From Neocallimastix lanati (nom. inval.) (taxonomy: Eukaryota; Neocallimastigomycota; Neocallimastigomycetes; Neocallimastigales; Neocallimastigaceae): a DNA stretch of 64,000 bases. The position numbers were made by a program, and so were the translations under genes. Each line of letters starts with the position of its first letter. The first letter of the stretch is position 1. Below the pieces are notes generated by a model, which worked only from the letters and a program-made list of their open reading frames with translations, did no database searches and was not told the DNA's origin. Below are positions 34,050 through 45,414 of this stretch, in pieces. The DNA is taken from assembly GCA_016946835.1 (NCBI GenBank), contig JACVTC010000135.1, forward strand, positions 313,501-377,500, in the 5' to 3' direction.

Positions 34050-35690
34050 TACTGTACTGATAATAAAGGAGAATTTCTGGTCTTAAACAATATAGAACCT
34101 AATGCTTATATGTTTAATATAGATTGCACACATATGTTCATAGGTAAAACATATGAAAAATCAGGATAGTGGATTTTTTCAACGGAACATATAAAGGATT
34201 GTTATTATAGAGAGGAAAAAGTAAATAACGAATATTTAGCCAAAGAAACATTAAATCCTTATAACTGTGAAGTCAAAGGATATGTCGATATTTCTTCCGA
34301 ACATTGCTATTTTGGAAGTAATAAAAAGGATGAATGAAAGTTTTAGTATTCCATGTTCAAATTTTGATAGTGATTTTGATTATGACAATAATGAAGTTAT
34401 AAATACTATTGCTGAAATGACTATTTTTAACGATAGTACAATGATTATGGATAAAAAAACTGATAAAGAAATCCAACTAAATAAATATTATAAAGAATAT
34501 TTTTATACCGTTAGTATTATTATTTAATTATTTATACATAATATGTAATTATTAAAATTTTTTATTAATGTATATATTTTTTTAATTTTATTGTTCATTA
34601 TAATTTATATTATATATATTAAATATATAAATATTTTCCTTTTCTTGTTATACTTCAAATTGACTTTCATTATAATTAATTTTTATACTTCATTCAATAA
34701 TAGATCTCAAAGATAAAAATACTAAAACTGCTTTTCCAACTATTGAAAATGTCATAGGTAAAATAGGTAAAATAGTTATTCTTACTAGGAAAAGAATGGT
34801 ATTATGACGAAGATATTGATACTAATCCACCTTACGGTACACCTTTAGTAATTCCATCAATAAGTAACTGTTTTAATTATCCTAATAATTATTTATATAA
34901 TTATCCTTATTATTCTAACCCTTGACCAATGGGAAATACAAGATATAGATGAAGAGGTTATTATATCGTAAAGAGAGCGATCCATATAATTCCGATAGAA
35001 ATAATGATCCTCCAAAAATATCTGAACCTTTTTGATTCTGATTGTCCAGTAAATGATTACTCGTGTTGTTCTTCAAAAATTATTGATGTTTGTATAAATT
35101 AATGAAATAGGTACTTGGGGAGTTGAAAATAATGATTGGTGCCTTATATCTGTTTCTATATCCACTACAAAATCCAGCGATCCAAATGCTACTATTGTTA
35201 CTACTGAAGAAGATGGTAATGGGGTATTGAAAATGGCAAATGGTGTGATATACTTAGTTCTGAAAATCTAACCCTCTCTCACTCCATCTGTCAATACTGA
35301 AACTTATTATTTGTATATTGCTTACACTAACAAATGCATACATTCTGAAGGAATTCTCAATTCTCCAATTACCATAGGAAGTTGTGACCATTCCAACTAC
35401 TCTTTGTGTTTGTGGGATGTTCCATATACCCACAATTGTCATTTCCATCTTAAACTTGATTATAATCGTTGTATTATGGCTAAGGATAATGCTTCCTTAG
35501 TTTTAGGTGAATGTGGCAATGATTGAAATACCTTCTATCGTAATGGTAATTACATTATGTCACCATTATACCAAGATAAATGCGTTGCGTTAAACACAAA
35601 TTCTAGTTTAATTATGATGGATTGTAATGAGTACGACACTAGTCAATTATTCTACTTCATTGGTTTCATTGTAAGATATTAAATTGAAAT
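34050..35690 (+). pseudogene. Dockerin-like/lectin-like secreted protein, second broken copy
   Basis: Parallel to the minus-strand gene at 16.2-18.8 kb. The 5' part (34,050-34,330) reads GEFLVLNNIEPNAYMFNIDC and KGYVDISSEHCYFGSN, aligning with the SSHCYLSG domain there. A shifted frame (34,267-34,527) is acidic and unplaced. After an A/T-rich, Tyr/Pro-rich stretch, 35,040-35,150 encodes NDYSCCSSK and GTWGVENNDWCLISV, a dockerin-like module with a frameshift and stops in its middle, and a second module tail (GIENGKWCDILSSE) at about 35,225. From 35,290 a beta-trefoil-like region follows (NKCIHSEGILNSPITIGSC; SLVLGECGND, then a stop) to about 35,680. The second half is closer to the 16.5 kb end than chance allows. 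It is a decayed paralogue. Confidence 0.72.
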
Positions 35691-36880
35691 ACATAAAATG
35701 TTGTTAAAGTTTATGGTTCGGAAATTATTTAATAAAGGTTTTATTAGCAATTCACTTAATATATAGATTATCTAATATAAACAATAGATTAATTATTATC
35801 TATACTGGAGCAGTAGGAGATTTTCTAGGTAGTATTAATTTAGTCAAAATAAAAAAATTTTTTAATTATTCAAAAATAAACATTTTTATACTATAAATAT
35901 AAACATAATAAAACTGTATGATGTTTTATACAACTATTTTATTCAATTAAATAAATGGAATATAAATTAACAAAAAATTAAATATTAAAAAACTTTTAAA
36001 TTTTTTAAAAATAATAAGAAACACTACTTTAAATTTATTTAGAACTAATAGTTATTTGATATTTGGTTGATATAATTGATAAACTTATATTTAGAATTAG
36101 TATTTAAAATATATATTAATTTATATAATTGTAACAATGATAAATTTATATATATTTTATTTAATGAATTTATTATTATATTTCTATATTTCTATATAAT
36201 AAAACTATTTATATTATTAAATAGTTTATATTAGTCTATAAAAGTAGACACTTTGAAACCTGAATCAATATTTGTATTATTTGAATATTTTTTGACACAG
36301 TAATATTAATAGAGAAAAATTTTTATTTAATTTTAATTTATTTTAAACATTATAAAAATTATGATAACATATATTATTATCTAAAAGAAATTGAGCACTA
36401 ATGATATTTGTAATGAAATAATTAAAAGATTAATACAAATGTTGATAGTAACTTTATTACTGGCAGCTTGTGAATATTTTCACGTGACAGATTCTAACAA
36501 AGAAATAATGTTTTTTTTATTGAGCATAGTTCTTCATAAAAGAAAGATCCATTAGTGAAAGATAAATTTTCATAAGATCCATATTGACTAACTTTAATAT
36601 ACTTTAAAAGTACAATTAAAGATTCAGTAATTTTTTTTTTATTAATATACAATTATTTGATAAAGCTTTTTATACACAAGATTGTATAATTAAGTAAATG
36701 GAATATAAGTAAACTATTTTTTTTTTTTAAAAAATATTTGTTCAGTAATCTATTAATTATATCTATAAATTAAGTGTCTGAAATATTTCGCTAAATTGAG
36801 GCACTTCACTACTAACTGGAAAATATTTTAATGGTTCTTTATAGAAATTTTTTACAGTTTCCAGTTTTAGTACTAGAACA
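35691..36880. other. Region without recognised gene
   Basis: A/T-rich. A weak plus-strand stretch at 36,400-36,560 (NDICNEIIKRLIQMLIVTLL) looks less biased than its surroundings, but no family can be named. Nothing else is seen. Confidence 0.35.
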
Positions 36881-37015
36881 CATCTGTTTGTAATTTAACC
36901 ATAGATATTGAAGGCATTCATGCTTTATCATAATCCAAACTTTTTATTTCTTTTTCATTTTCATGGATAATTTCAAAGAGATTTATGGATCTACCTAACT
37001 ATTCTTGAAATAAGG

Positions 37016-37626
37016 GAATTTTTTTTTTTTTATTTCAGATGTGTACCGCCCTATGCCCCCCTCAAGGCATGGGAATATTAAGGTAGTCACAACACTTCGT
37101 GTGCTATAGTACAGGCGGATATAGTCCCTACTGGACAGCCTTACTTTGAATTCAGCATTGGCGCTCTAACCATACATATTATTGCTGAGATTTTTTTAGC
37201 ACGATTTTTCTCAGAATGCTTTTTCGGTGCCTAACTCCCTAGAAGCGAGGTTAGAATAACCTAACCCAATGAGTCATGTGCTAGCCCACTTGGTAATAGT
37301 ATATTTAGTTAGCAGATTAATACGTAGTTTAACTACGTGCATATGAACCCATATGCTAGGAATTCCCTCGTAAGTATATTGATGACAGTTACTAGCGCAA
37401 CCCTCTCAGGCCCACTGTTAGGACAGTATCTAGTCTATATCACTCCGGAATTTAAAGAATATTATATATAAGGGGAGAGGGATATACTTACCTGTTAACC
37501 CTAACCACCATCTTCCGTAAAACCTTTGTTCAGGAAAAACCGGAAATGGTCAAAGGGCGGGTTCGAAGCAGGAGCCTTATGCTTTAACATGCAACGCCTT
37601 AACAGCCAGGATAGAACCTGGAACGA
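37016..37626 (-). mobile_element. tRNA-derived SINE with 11-bp target duplication
   Basis: About 610 bp, much richer in G+C than the flanks, with TTGAAATAAGG directly repeated at 37,005-37,015 and 37,627-37,637. On the minus strand the 5' end carries a tRNA-like head: an A-box-like TGGCTGTTAAGG (complement of about 37,597-37,608) and a B-box-like CTTCGAACCC (about 37,559-37,568), with a loop that could read GTT as anticodon (Asn-like). The 3' end is an A-tail, seen as the T-run at about 37,019-37,032. No protein frame. The head, tail and duplication fit a SINE mobilised by LINE machinery; LINE RT relics are present at 11 and 21.5 kb. Confidence 0.78.
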
Positions 37627-37637
37627 TTGAAATAAGG

Positions 37638-38563
37638 TGTAAAGAATTAAATTTAAATTTAATTAAATTTAATCCTTTTCTACAATTAATACTAATAATT
37701 AATATTAATTGAGGAATAAAAAAAAATAAAAGAAAATACTTAACACTTAAAATAGATGGAGGAGTTTATTATAAGAGATTTAGTTAGGCAAATATTTCAC
37801 AAAATTTTTATTTTTATTAAAATATTTTTTATTAAAAATAATTTTTATTAAGATTTTTGTAATTTTTAAAATAATTAAAAATTTATTTTTATTATTATAA
37901 TTATATTCTTATAATAATAGCTCTTGATTTTCAAAATAAAGAAAATCAAGAATTATTTATAGTAAAGTTCCAAATCTTAATGAATAACTTTTTAGGAAAA
38001 GATTTTGGAGAAAAACTTAAAAAGTTTAATGATCAATTATTAATAAAACTGATCATATGTTAATTGAATAAAAAAAGATATTTTCCAATCGGAAAACTTC
38101 AATTAACGTTTGTTTTATTTAAATAATATCAATTATACATGGCATTGTTTTATTTTAATTAATTTTTTAAATATTACTTATTCTTTTTTCATTTGATTTG
38201 TTACATTATGATTTTTAATATAATTTTATAATTATTTCTAAATTATAATTCTATAATTTATATTAGATTTGTTTAAAATTATATTAATGTAACAATTATT
38301 TAAATTAAAACTTAAAATTTAATTATCAAATGAATTTTAACAAATATAAAAAATATTAATGTTTAATTATTTTAATATTATTAATTAATACAATGATAAA
38401 GAATAATAATTTTACAACATTAATTTTAAATTATTAATAATAATTTTATATTAAAAATATTTTATAATAAAGTTAATAAATTTTATTAAATAATTATTAT
38501 TTTATTTAATAAAGATTAATAATTATTTTTTATTTTAATAAAAATTAATTATTATTCTTTACA
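37638..38563. mobile_element. Solo-LTR-like element with 5-bp target duplication
   Basis: 926 bp starting TGTAAAGAAT and ending ATTCTTTACA, so it begins TG, ends CA and has a 10-bp inverted end. TAAGG is repeated at 37,633-37,637 and 38,564-38,568. The uninterrupted counterpart at 840-860 has a single copy. The interior is A/T-rich with no readable protein. These are the marks of a solo LTR left by recombination. A MITE with 5-bp duplications is the alternative. Confidence 0.65.
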
Positions 38564-38944
38564 TAAGGGAATGGATAATTAAAATCATCATGTGTTCATC
38601 CTACAAAAAAAAAAAAAAATAAAATAAAGTAATTAATAAAAATAGACTTATCAACTTAATTATTAAAATATTACTTTATAATTTAGTAAAAACTTTACTT
38701 TTATAATATTGTAATTTTTAAAATATCTATTTAAATTTTATATGGTATAACTAAAAAGATATATTATTAAAAAGTAATATAAAATTAGTTAAAATAAGTT
38801 TAATATTTAGTAAATAATATAATTTTCAATATAATTATAATAATTAAAAATACGGACCTATTTTAATTATTAATAAATAATTTAAAATACTCTACTTAAA
38901 TAAGTTGTAATAAGATTATGTGTAAAAAATTTATATAATGTTAT

Positions 38945-39530
38945 TTATTCTGTATAATAATAATTCATAATAAAATAATACAAAACATTAAAATAAATCT
39001 TAGAGAGGACGTCTCGAATACCATCACTCAAGAGTTGAGTGTCGAGCTTAAACTTCCCAATAATGAAGGAAGAATAATCGAAAAGAACCAGGAACTTTAA
39101 ACTATAAACTACTTTATTTATATCTACTCCATGTTTTACTAAAAATTTTAATAAATTTTTATTCATATTTTCAATTATATAAGTATCAATTAATGAAGAA
39201 TTGAACCTTCTTTGAAAATCTAAAACAATTTTATATTTATCTTTAGAAATTTCATAATTTAAATTCTTGATAGGAGTTTTATTTTTATAGAGAAGTAAAC
39301 ATTTAATAAATTCATTATCATAAAACTTTGAATTATTAAAAATATTTTTTAATTCCTCAAAATTTGAATTCTTTATTAATTCTTTTATTTCAGAAGAAGT
39401 AATTATTTATCATTTTCTTTAATATTAGTTTCTGTTTTTAATCTTTTAGGAGTATGTCCATTATCAAAATATACTTCAAATTTTATATTTCTCTTCTTTT
39501 CATGGTTATTCATATTACTTGTATTTTATA
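38945..39530 (-). pseudogene. Ankyrin-repeat gene, N-terminal fragment
   Basis: From the ATG near 39,513 (MNNHEKKRNIKFEVYFDNGH) the frame runs to a stop at about 39,408. A shift leads to ITSSEIKELIKNSNFEEL and NKTPIKNLNYEISKDKYKI, matching the N-terminal domain of the large ankyrin gene at 48.6-50.5 kb almost exactly, then one ankyrin-like unit (LLKFLVKHGVDINK). After that the sequence departs from the family, and the last residues (to the stop at 38,945) come from the repeat block 36,881-39,002. It is a 5' gene piece truncated by repeat DNA. Confidence 0.8.
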
Positions 39531-40049
39531 TTGTGTTTATGAATTTTTTTTTTTTTTATTTTTTTTATTATATTCTATTAAAAAATTAATTTTTTTATAT
39601 TCAATAAATATGAATAAAAATAAATAATTATTAAATTTATTATTTATTTATAAAATATTTTATCATATTTTTAAAAATATAAAGTAAAAAAAAAAAAATA
39701 CCTTTATATTAATATTTTTAATTCATTTAATTAAAATCAACTATGTAATACAAAATCTAAATATTTATATTAATATATGAAATGATTGGAATAAAGAAAA
39801 AAAATAAAAAAAAAATAAAAATAAAATTTAAAAATAATTCAATCAATCAAAAATAAAATTATTTATGTCCGAAATAAAAAATAGATTTATTTATATGTTC
39901 TATAATATATTTTTATATATTTTCTATTTTTAACTTTAATTAATTTATTATCTGTTTTTTATATATATTTTTTTATTATATTTTTTTTATATAATTGTTA
40001 AGATTAATATTTTTAATTAGTATAATTATTTATATTATACATTTTGAGA
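39531..40049. other. A/T-rich spacer
   Basis: Homopolymer-rich DNA upstream of the ankyrin fragment. It is similar in style to the 50,580-50,960 flank of the large ankyrin gene (both have TTTTTTATATTCAATAAATA), so it is probably the duplicated 5' flank. No gene. Confidence 0.45.
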
Positions 40050-40425
40050 ATGGGATCCAAAACGGGGAGAGCGCGTTTCGGAACCGCACGTGAATAAATA
40101 TAAGCCACATATTTTTGAGATGGCGTATTATATTTAAATTATTTTATATAAATAAATAATTATTAAAAAATAATATAAGCCACATTCCGAAATGAAAATT
40201 TATGAAAACTTTTAAAGCCACATTCAGAAACGTACCACATTCCGAAACACCAGTTTTCACGTGATATATCAAAATTTGTGGCTTTTTTAAATTAATAGTT
40301 ATATGATTATTTTATTGTATTATTAATTTGTAATTTTTTTCTTAAAATTTATTAAGTGAATAATTAAATAAATTATAATAGTTAGATAAAAATAAATATT
40401 TTTTTACAAAAAAAAAAAATAAAAT
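40050..40425. mobile_element. MULE-family terminal region carrying a MITE-like insert
   Basis: AATGGGATCCAAAACG (about 40,050) corresponds to the left end at 4,778. It is interrupted by AGAGCGCGTTTCGGAACC...CCGAAACACC (about 40,066-40,250), the MITE-like sequence also found at 18,797-19,465. It then resumes with TTTTCACGTGATATATC. The copy at 4,780-4,800 lacks the insert. At 40,426 it is interrupted again by the nested elements described next, and continues at 42,913 to about 43,025. Confidence 0.65.
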
Positions 40426-40920
40426 GGGTGTGGTGCATTTCGCCAAATTGCATTTCTCCAGGTTGCGTTTCGCCAATTTTTTTGAAAGCATGTAGCGTAT
40501 TAAAAAAATGTGGCATTTCGCCAAATTGCTTTTCGCCAAGTTGCTTTTCGCCAAATTGAGAATTATTAAATAAATAAATAAATAAATAAATAAAATTAAA
40601 TATTTTTAATGGGGGAGGTGCATTTCGCAAAAGTTCATTTCGGGAAAGTTTCATTTCCCAAAAAAAATTTTTAAAGTTAATAAATAAATAAATTAATAAT
40701 AAAACAAATAAATAATATATATATTTTAAATAAATAACTAAATAAATAAAAATAAATAAATAAAACTATAATAAATAAATAAATTTAAAATTAAATTTTT
40801 TAAAAAAAAATATTTATATACATATATATAATAAATATACATTATATAATAATAAATATTCATTAGAATTAAAACTTTAAAAAAATAAAATATTTTATCA
40901 TACATTTTAAATGTTCTATA

Positions 40921-41145
40921 TAAAATATTTTATCATACATTTTAAATGTTCTATAATATATGATTAATAATAATTTTATATATATATAAAAAAATAAAAT
41001 ATTTTATCATACATTTTAAATGTTCTATAATATATGATTAATAATAATTTTATATATATATAAAAAAATAAAATATTTTATCATACATTTTAAATGTTCT
41101 ATAATATATGATTAATAATAATTTTATATATATATAAAAATAAGT
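40921..41145. repeat. 74-bp tandem repeat, three copies
   Basis: Units start at about 40,921, 40,995 and 41,069 with TAAAATATTTTATCATACAT and are nearly identical; a partial unit precedes them. Confidence 0.88.
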
Positions 41146-41439
41146 ATTAATAATTTAAAAGTTGTATAAAGATAATAATTTAAAATATAACTATTAAAAT
41201 TAAAAATAATTAAAAAATAATTATTATAAAGATTAAAAAATAATATCTAAATAATTAATTGATCATTTTACACCTTTTAAGTCCTTGCGCAGTATTTTAA
41301 AAAATCTAATTACTAATAAATTTTTTTAATAAAAGAAATATTTATAAATAATCCATTAAAAAAAAAAAAAAAGATGAGGACATCATAAAAAAGGGAGTTA
41401 AAAGTAGCACAAAGTTAGGGTGATTTTAAATAGTATCTA

Positions 41440-41960
41440 TTTTTTTTTATTTTTATTTTATTTTTTATATTTTATTTTTTTATATTTTTTTTTTTTTTTA
41501 TTTTTATTTTTTATTTTTTATTTTTTAATTTAAATTTTATATTTTATTATTTTATTATTTTATTATTTTATTATTTTATATTTTATATTTTATATTTTAT
41601 ATTTTATATTTTATATATTTTATTTTATATTTTATATTTTATATTTTATATTTTATATTTTATATTTATATTTTATATTTTATATTTATATTTTATATTT
41701 TATTATTTTATTATTTTATATTTTATATATTTTATATTTTATATTTTATTATTTTATATTTTATATTTTATATTTTATATTTTATATTTTATATTTTATA
41801 TTTTATATTTTATTATTTTATTATTTTATATTTTATATTTTATATTTTATATTTTATTATTTTATATTTTATATTTTATATTTTATTTTTTTTATTTTAT
41901 ATTTTTATATTTTTTATTTTTTTTTATTTTTTTTTATTTTTTTTTATTTTTTATTTTATA
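41440..41960. repeat. Long (TTTTATATTT)n / T-rich simple-sequence array
   Basis: About 500 bp of units such as TTTATATTTTATATTTTA with T-runs, forming most of the right half of the inner TIR element. Strong strand asymmetry (T on this strand). Confidence 0.9.
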
Positions 41961-42915
41961 TATTTAATAATTTTTTTTATTTTTTTATTATTTATTTATC
42001 TATTTATTAAAATTTTGCGAAATGAAACTTTTCCGAAATGAAACTTTTGCGAAATGCCACACACCCATTTTTAATATTGATGTATTTATATTTTTGAAGT
42101 AAATATTTAAATATTAAAAAATTTTTTTTCATATATAAATAGCTTTACAAATATCTGTTTAAATAAATAATAAATTGATAAATAATAAATAAAAAATAAT
42201 AATAATAATAAAATAAACAATATAGTAATATAATTAATAAAAAAAAATAATAATATAAACACTATTGCTATAATTATAAAAGGATTGTCATTAATAATAA
42301 AAAAGGAAAGTGTTAGAAATGATTTCATTGACTTATGGTTGAAATGCTTAAATGATTTAAATATAAAAATTATTGATTAAATAATAAATTATTAAGAAAT
42401 GACAGAAAATTGACCAAATGAATTCTGTCATATATAATAATAATTTTTTAATAGTAAAAATTATTTTAAAAAGAGAATAAATGAATAAATACAATAATTA
42501 TTAAAGTATTTTTAATCTTTATTAGATTAGGTTAGCTTAAGAACATTAAAATTAAAATATATTTTTATGATAAAATTTTATTATTTTAAAAATATATATT
42601 TATAATTAAAGTATTGTTATAATATTATTTTTTTACAAAATATTAAAATATATCTTTATAATTAAATTTAATTTTATAATTAAATATTATTAATAATTAT
42701 TTTATTTTAAAAAATATCTATAATTAATTATAAAATATAATAAAAACAAGTTTAAAAAAATTATTTTGAATTTTTATTTATTTATTCATTCATTTACTTA
42801 TATCAATAAGTCATTTGTCGAAATGCAACTTGGGGAAATGCAACTTGGGGAAATACAACATTTTAATAATACGCCACTTGGCGAAATGCAATCTGGGGAA
42901 ATGCAACTCTCCAAA

Positions 42916-45135
42916 ATAAAATATTCAAACAATTAAAAGGTTTATTTTTTGTAAAAAAAAAAAAAATATTAATAAAATACTTTAACAATTATATAGATTT
43001 ATTTATTTAAAAAAAAATATTAATAACCCTAACCCCTTTTTCAATTTTATATTAATTGTTAGAAATATAAATATAGAGTTTTATTATTATATTAATTAAA
43101 GGAGCAATGTTATATATTTTAATATATAAGTATAAGATATGTGACCAATAATAATAATAAGCCACATATTATGTTAACTATAAATATCATAAAAAATTAT
43201 AATATTATATTAACATACCATTCTAAAAAAAAAAAAAAAATAAAAAAAGTCATTTATTTATACATTTTCGAAATAATGAAAATCTTTAAAGTTACAGTAT
43301 AAAAATCGTATGATGAAAAGTTCTATAAGTAGTTAATGTTTTGAGTTCATTATCAGTAATTAAAAAAAGAAGTAGCAATATTGAAATTTTATTTCCAAAA
43401 ATGAAATTATTGAGCTGCTATATATTTTGACAATTAATATGATATATAATAAGATTAAATCATTAATTCAAAAATGTAATTAATGAGCTATTTTACATTT
43501 TGGCAATTAATATGATATATGAGATTAATAAGTTAATAATTGATATTTAGAATTTACGATATTCTTTGAAAGTTTTCATTTTGAAAATTTATACAATCAA
43601 TTATTATATAATTAAATTTTGATAATTCATCTTTAAAGCCCTAAGAAATTATTTATAATTAAGAATTCAAATATGTTTTTTTTTTTTCGATATTCAGAAA
43701 AATAAGTTTCTTTTGATAAATTGAACTGTATAATTTGTTTTTGATAATAAAATATTATTCGTGTTTTTAATAATTATTTGAAATATAATATAATTAAAAA
43801 AAATTAATTATAATAATAAAAAAAAATATAAAAGTAAATTAAAAATATTGAAAAGTATTTAAAAATTATAAATAAAATAGAAACATGTAAACATATAAAT
43901 TCTAAAAATAGGAAACAAATTCATGTAAGAAAGTAAAAAAAAAATCACGTAATTAATGATATGTAAAAAGATTTTTTTTAGTAAAAACTGGAAGAAAATT
44001 TGAAATAATGGAATCATTAATAGGTAAAAGTTTTGAAATAACATAATCTGAGGAAGTTGGTCTTGACAAAAGAATATTGGAATGATAAATGCTAAGAAGT
44101 TCTCTTTTTGAAAACAAAGATGATCTTTGCAAATACCGATAAGAATGATAAGAAATCTTTTGAATAAGTTAATTCTAAATACCATAGAAGTGTACAATAT
44201 TATATTTAGATTTCTTATATTTTATATAATAAAAGAGATTCTTTTTAGAATAATATTTTCATAATAAAAAAAAAAAGAGACCTTTACAATGAAAGGAAAT
44301 AAATAATAAAAAAAATACATTAATAATAATATAGTAATAATTAAAAAATTATTTTTATATAAAAAGAGAAAAAAAATAATTAAAAAATGAAAGATTTTTA
44401 AAAAGAATTTTTTTTTAAAATAAAAAAAAAAGGAATGTTTTATTATTATTAAAATTTTTTATTAATTAAAAATTTTCATATAAAATTTAAACTTTTTTAA
44501 TTAAAATCTTTTTTTTTATTTTTATCATTCATTAAGTTGGACATAATCTAAAACTACGTCCATAATTATATTATATATTTATATTTATATTTATTTTATA
44601 TATATATTTTATTTGTATTTTTATAATTAATTTCCTTTAATAAAAATATTAAAAAATTTCAATAATTAAAATTTATTAATTATAATTCTTTAAAATTAAT
44701 TAATAAAGTTAATTCTTAAAATAATATATCTAATTAAATTAATAGTTTATTAGAATATTCATTATATTCAAATTTTTTAATAATGGAGTAATAATATGAA
44801 ATACAATTATAATATACATATATCTTTATTTTGAAGAAAATTATTAATAAAATTAAAATTATAAAATAATTTATATTAATTAATAAATAATTGTATATTT
44901 TATTAAATTTTTTTTTTTTTGATTTTTAGAAATTAAACAAGGAATTAAAAAAAGAAATAAAAAAAAATTTTTCTTTTAAAAAAAAAAAATTAACTTTTAA
45001 TATATAAATATTATTAAGATAAAAATATATAATTTTATTATTTTTTTTATTTTACACTTTTATCTATATTTTTATTAGTTTAAATTCAATTATATATATA
45101 TTTTTTGTATCTTTATTTCTATTTCAAGCATTATA
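42916..45135. other. A/T-rich region, no supported gene
   Basis: The left part (to about 43,025) completes the MULE terminal region. A 73-bp direct repeat with TTGACAATTAATATGATATA / TTGGCAATTAATATGATATA lies at about 43,395-43,540. At 43,980-44,160 the sequence is less biased and the plus strand reads short pieces (KFEIMESLIGKSFEIT; GLDKRILE) between stops, so a decayed gene is possible. The minus-strand frame 43,859-44,197 is hydrophobic and probably its shadow. Confidence 0.4.
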
Positions 45136-45139
45136 TATG

Positions 45140-45383
45140 GAAATGATTCTCTATGAGAATTAATTTAAATCGAGTTACTTTATTTACATCTATATCTTGT
45201 TCAATTAATTAATTTTTTTTTAACTTTTGCATGAATCAAATAGGGCTATTTCACCAAAAGTACTTTCTATTGAAATATCTACTTCAAGATCAACTAAATA
45301 TTATACTTGTTTCTTAATTCTCCTTTTTCCCGTATAAAAATAATGCTATTTTTATATTGGCATCATGTTCACTTAAATTTTTT

Positions 45384-45414
<31 letters not shown>

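Larger units (their letters stand above)
36881..39002. repeat. Interrupted duplicate of 427-985 (inverted)
   Basis: The outer parts, 36,881-37,015 and about 38,569-39,002, are the reverse complement of 427-985 and are contiguous there. The intervening ~1.55 kb is a SINE followed by a solo-LTR-like element. The right end of the block runs into the coding sequence of an ankyrin fragment and supplies its last residues. Confidence 0.78.
40611..42066. mobile_element. MULE-like TIR element (inner, nested) with 9-bp target duplication
   Basis: 1,456 bp inside the outer element. Left end GGGGGAGGTGCATTTCGC, right end (reverse complement) GGGTGTGTGGCATTTCGC, each followed by AAAAGTT(T)CATTTCGG and AAAGTTTCATTTC, giving ~50-bp TIRs. 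ATTTTTAAT is repeated at 40,602-40,610 and 42,067-42,075. No coding sequence; the interior is a 74-bp tandem repeat and a long TTTTATATTT array. It is non-autonomous. Confidence 0.8.
40426..42912. mobile_element. MULE-like TIR element (outer) with 10-bp target duplication
   Basis: 2,487 bp. The left end GGGTGTGGTGCATTTCGCC and the right end (reverse complement GGAGAGTTGCATTTCCCC) begin ~120-bp inverted repeats built of a repeated motif (T/G)TGCATTTCGCCAA, with GTAGCGTATTA and GTGGCGTATTA in the middle of the two arms. AAAATAAAAT is repeated at 40,416-40,425 and 42,913-42,922. The uninterrupted target is at 4,969-4,978 in the related MULE terminal region. A 9-11-bp duplication and TIRs of this kind are typical of Mutator-like elements. 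No transposase is encoded. Confidence 0.8.

Noticed and set aside
35254-35448. Minus-strand frame at 35,254-35,448 and plus-strand frame at 17,338-17,580
   Set aside because: Shadows of the dockerin/lectin pseudogenes on the opposite strands, whose frames carry the conserved motifs.
37555-37626. Functional tRNA-Asn gene on the minus strand
   Set aside because: The arms pair poorly, there is no clean acceptor stem, and it forms the head of a 611-bp element with a target duplication.
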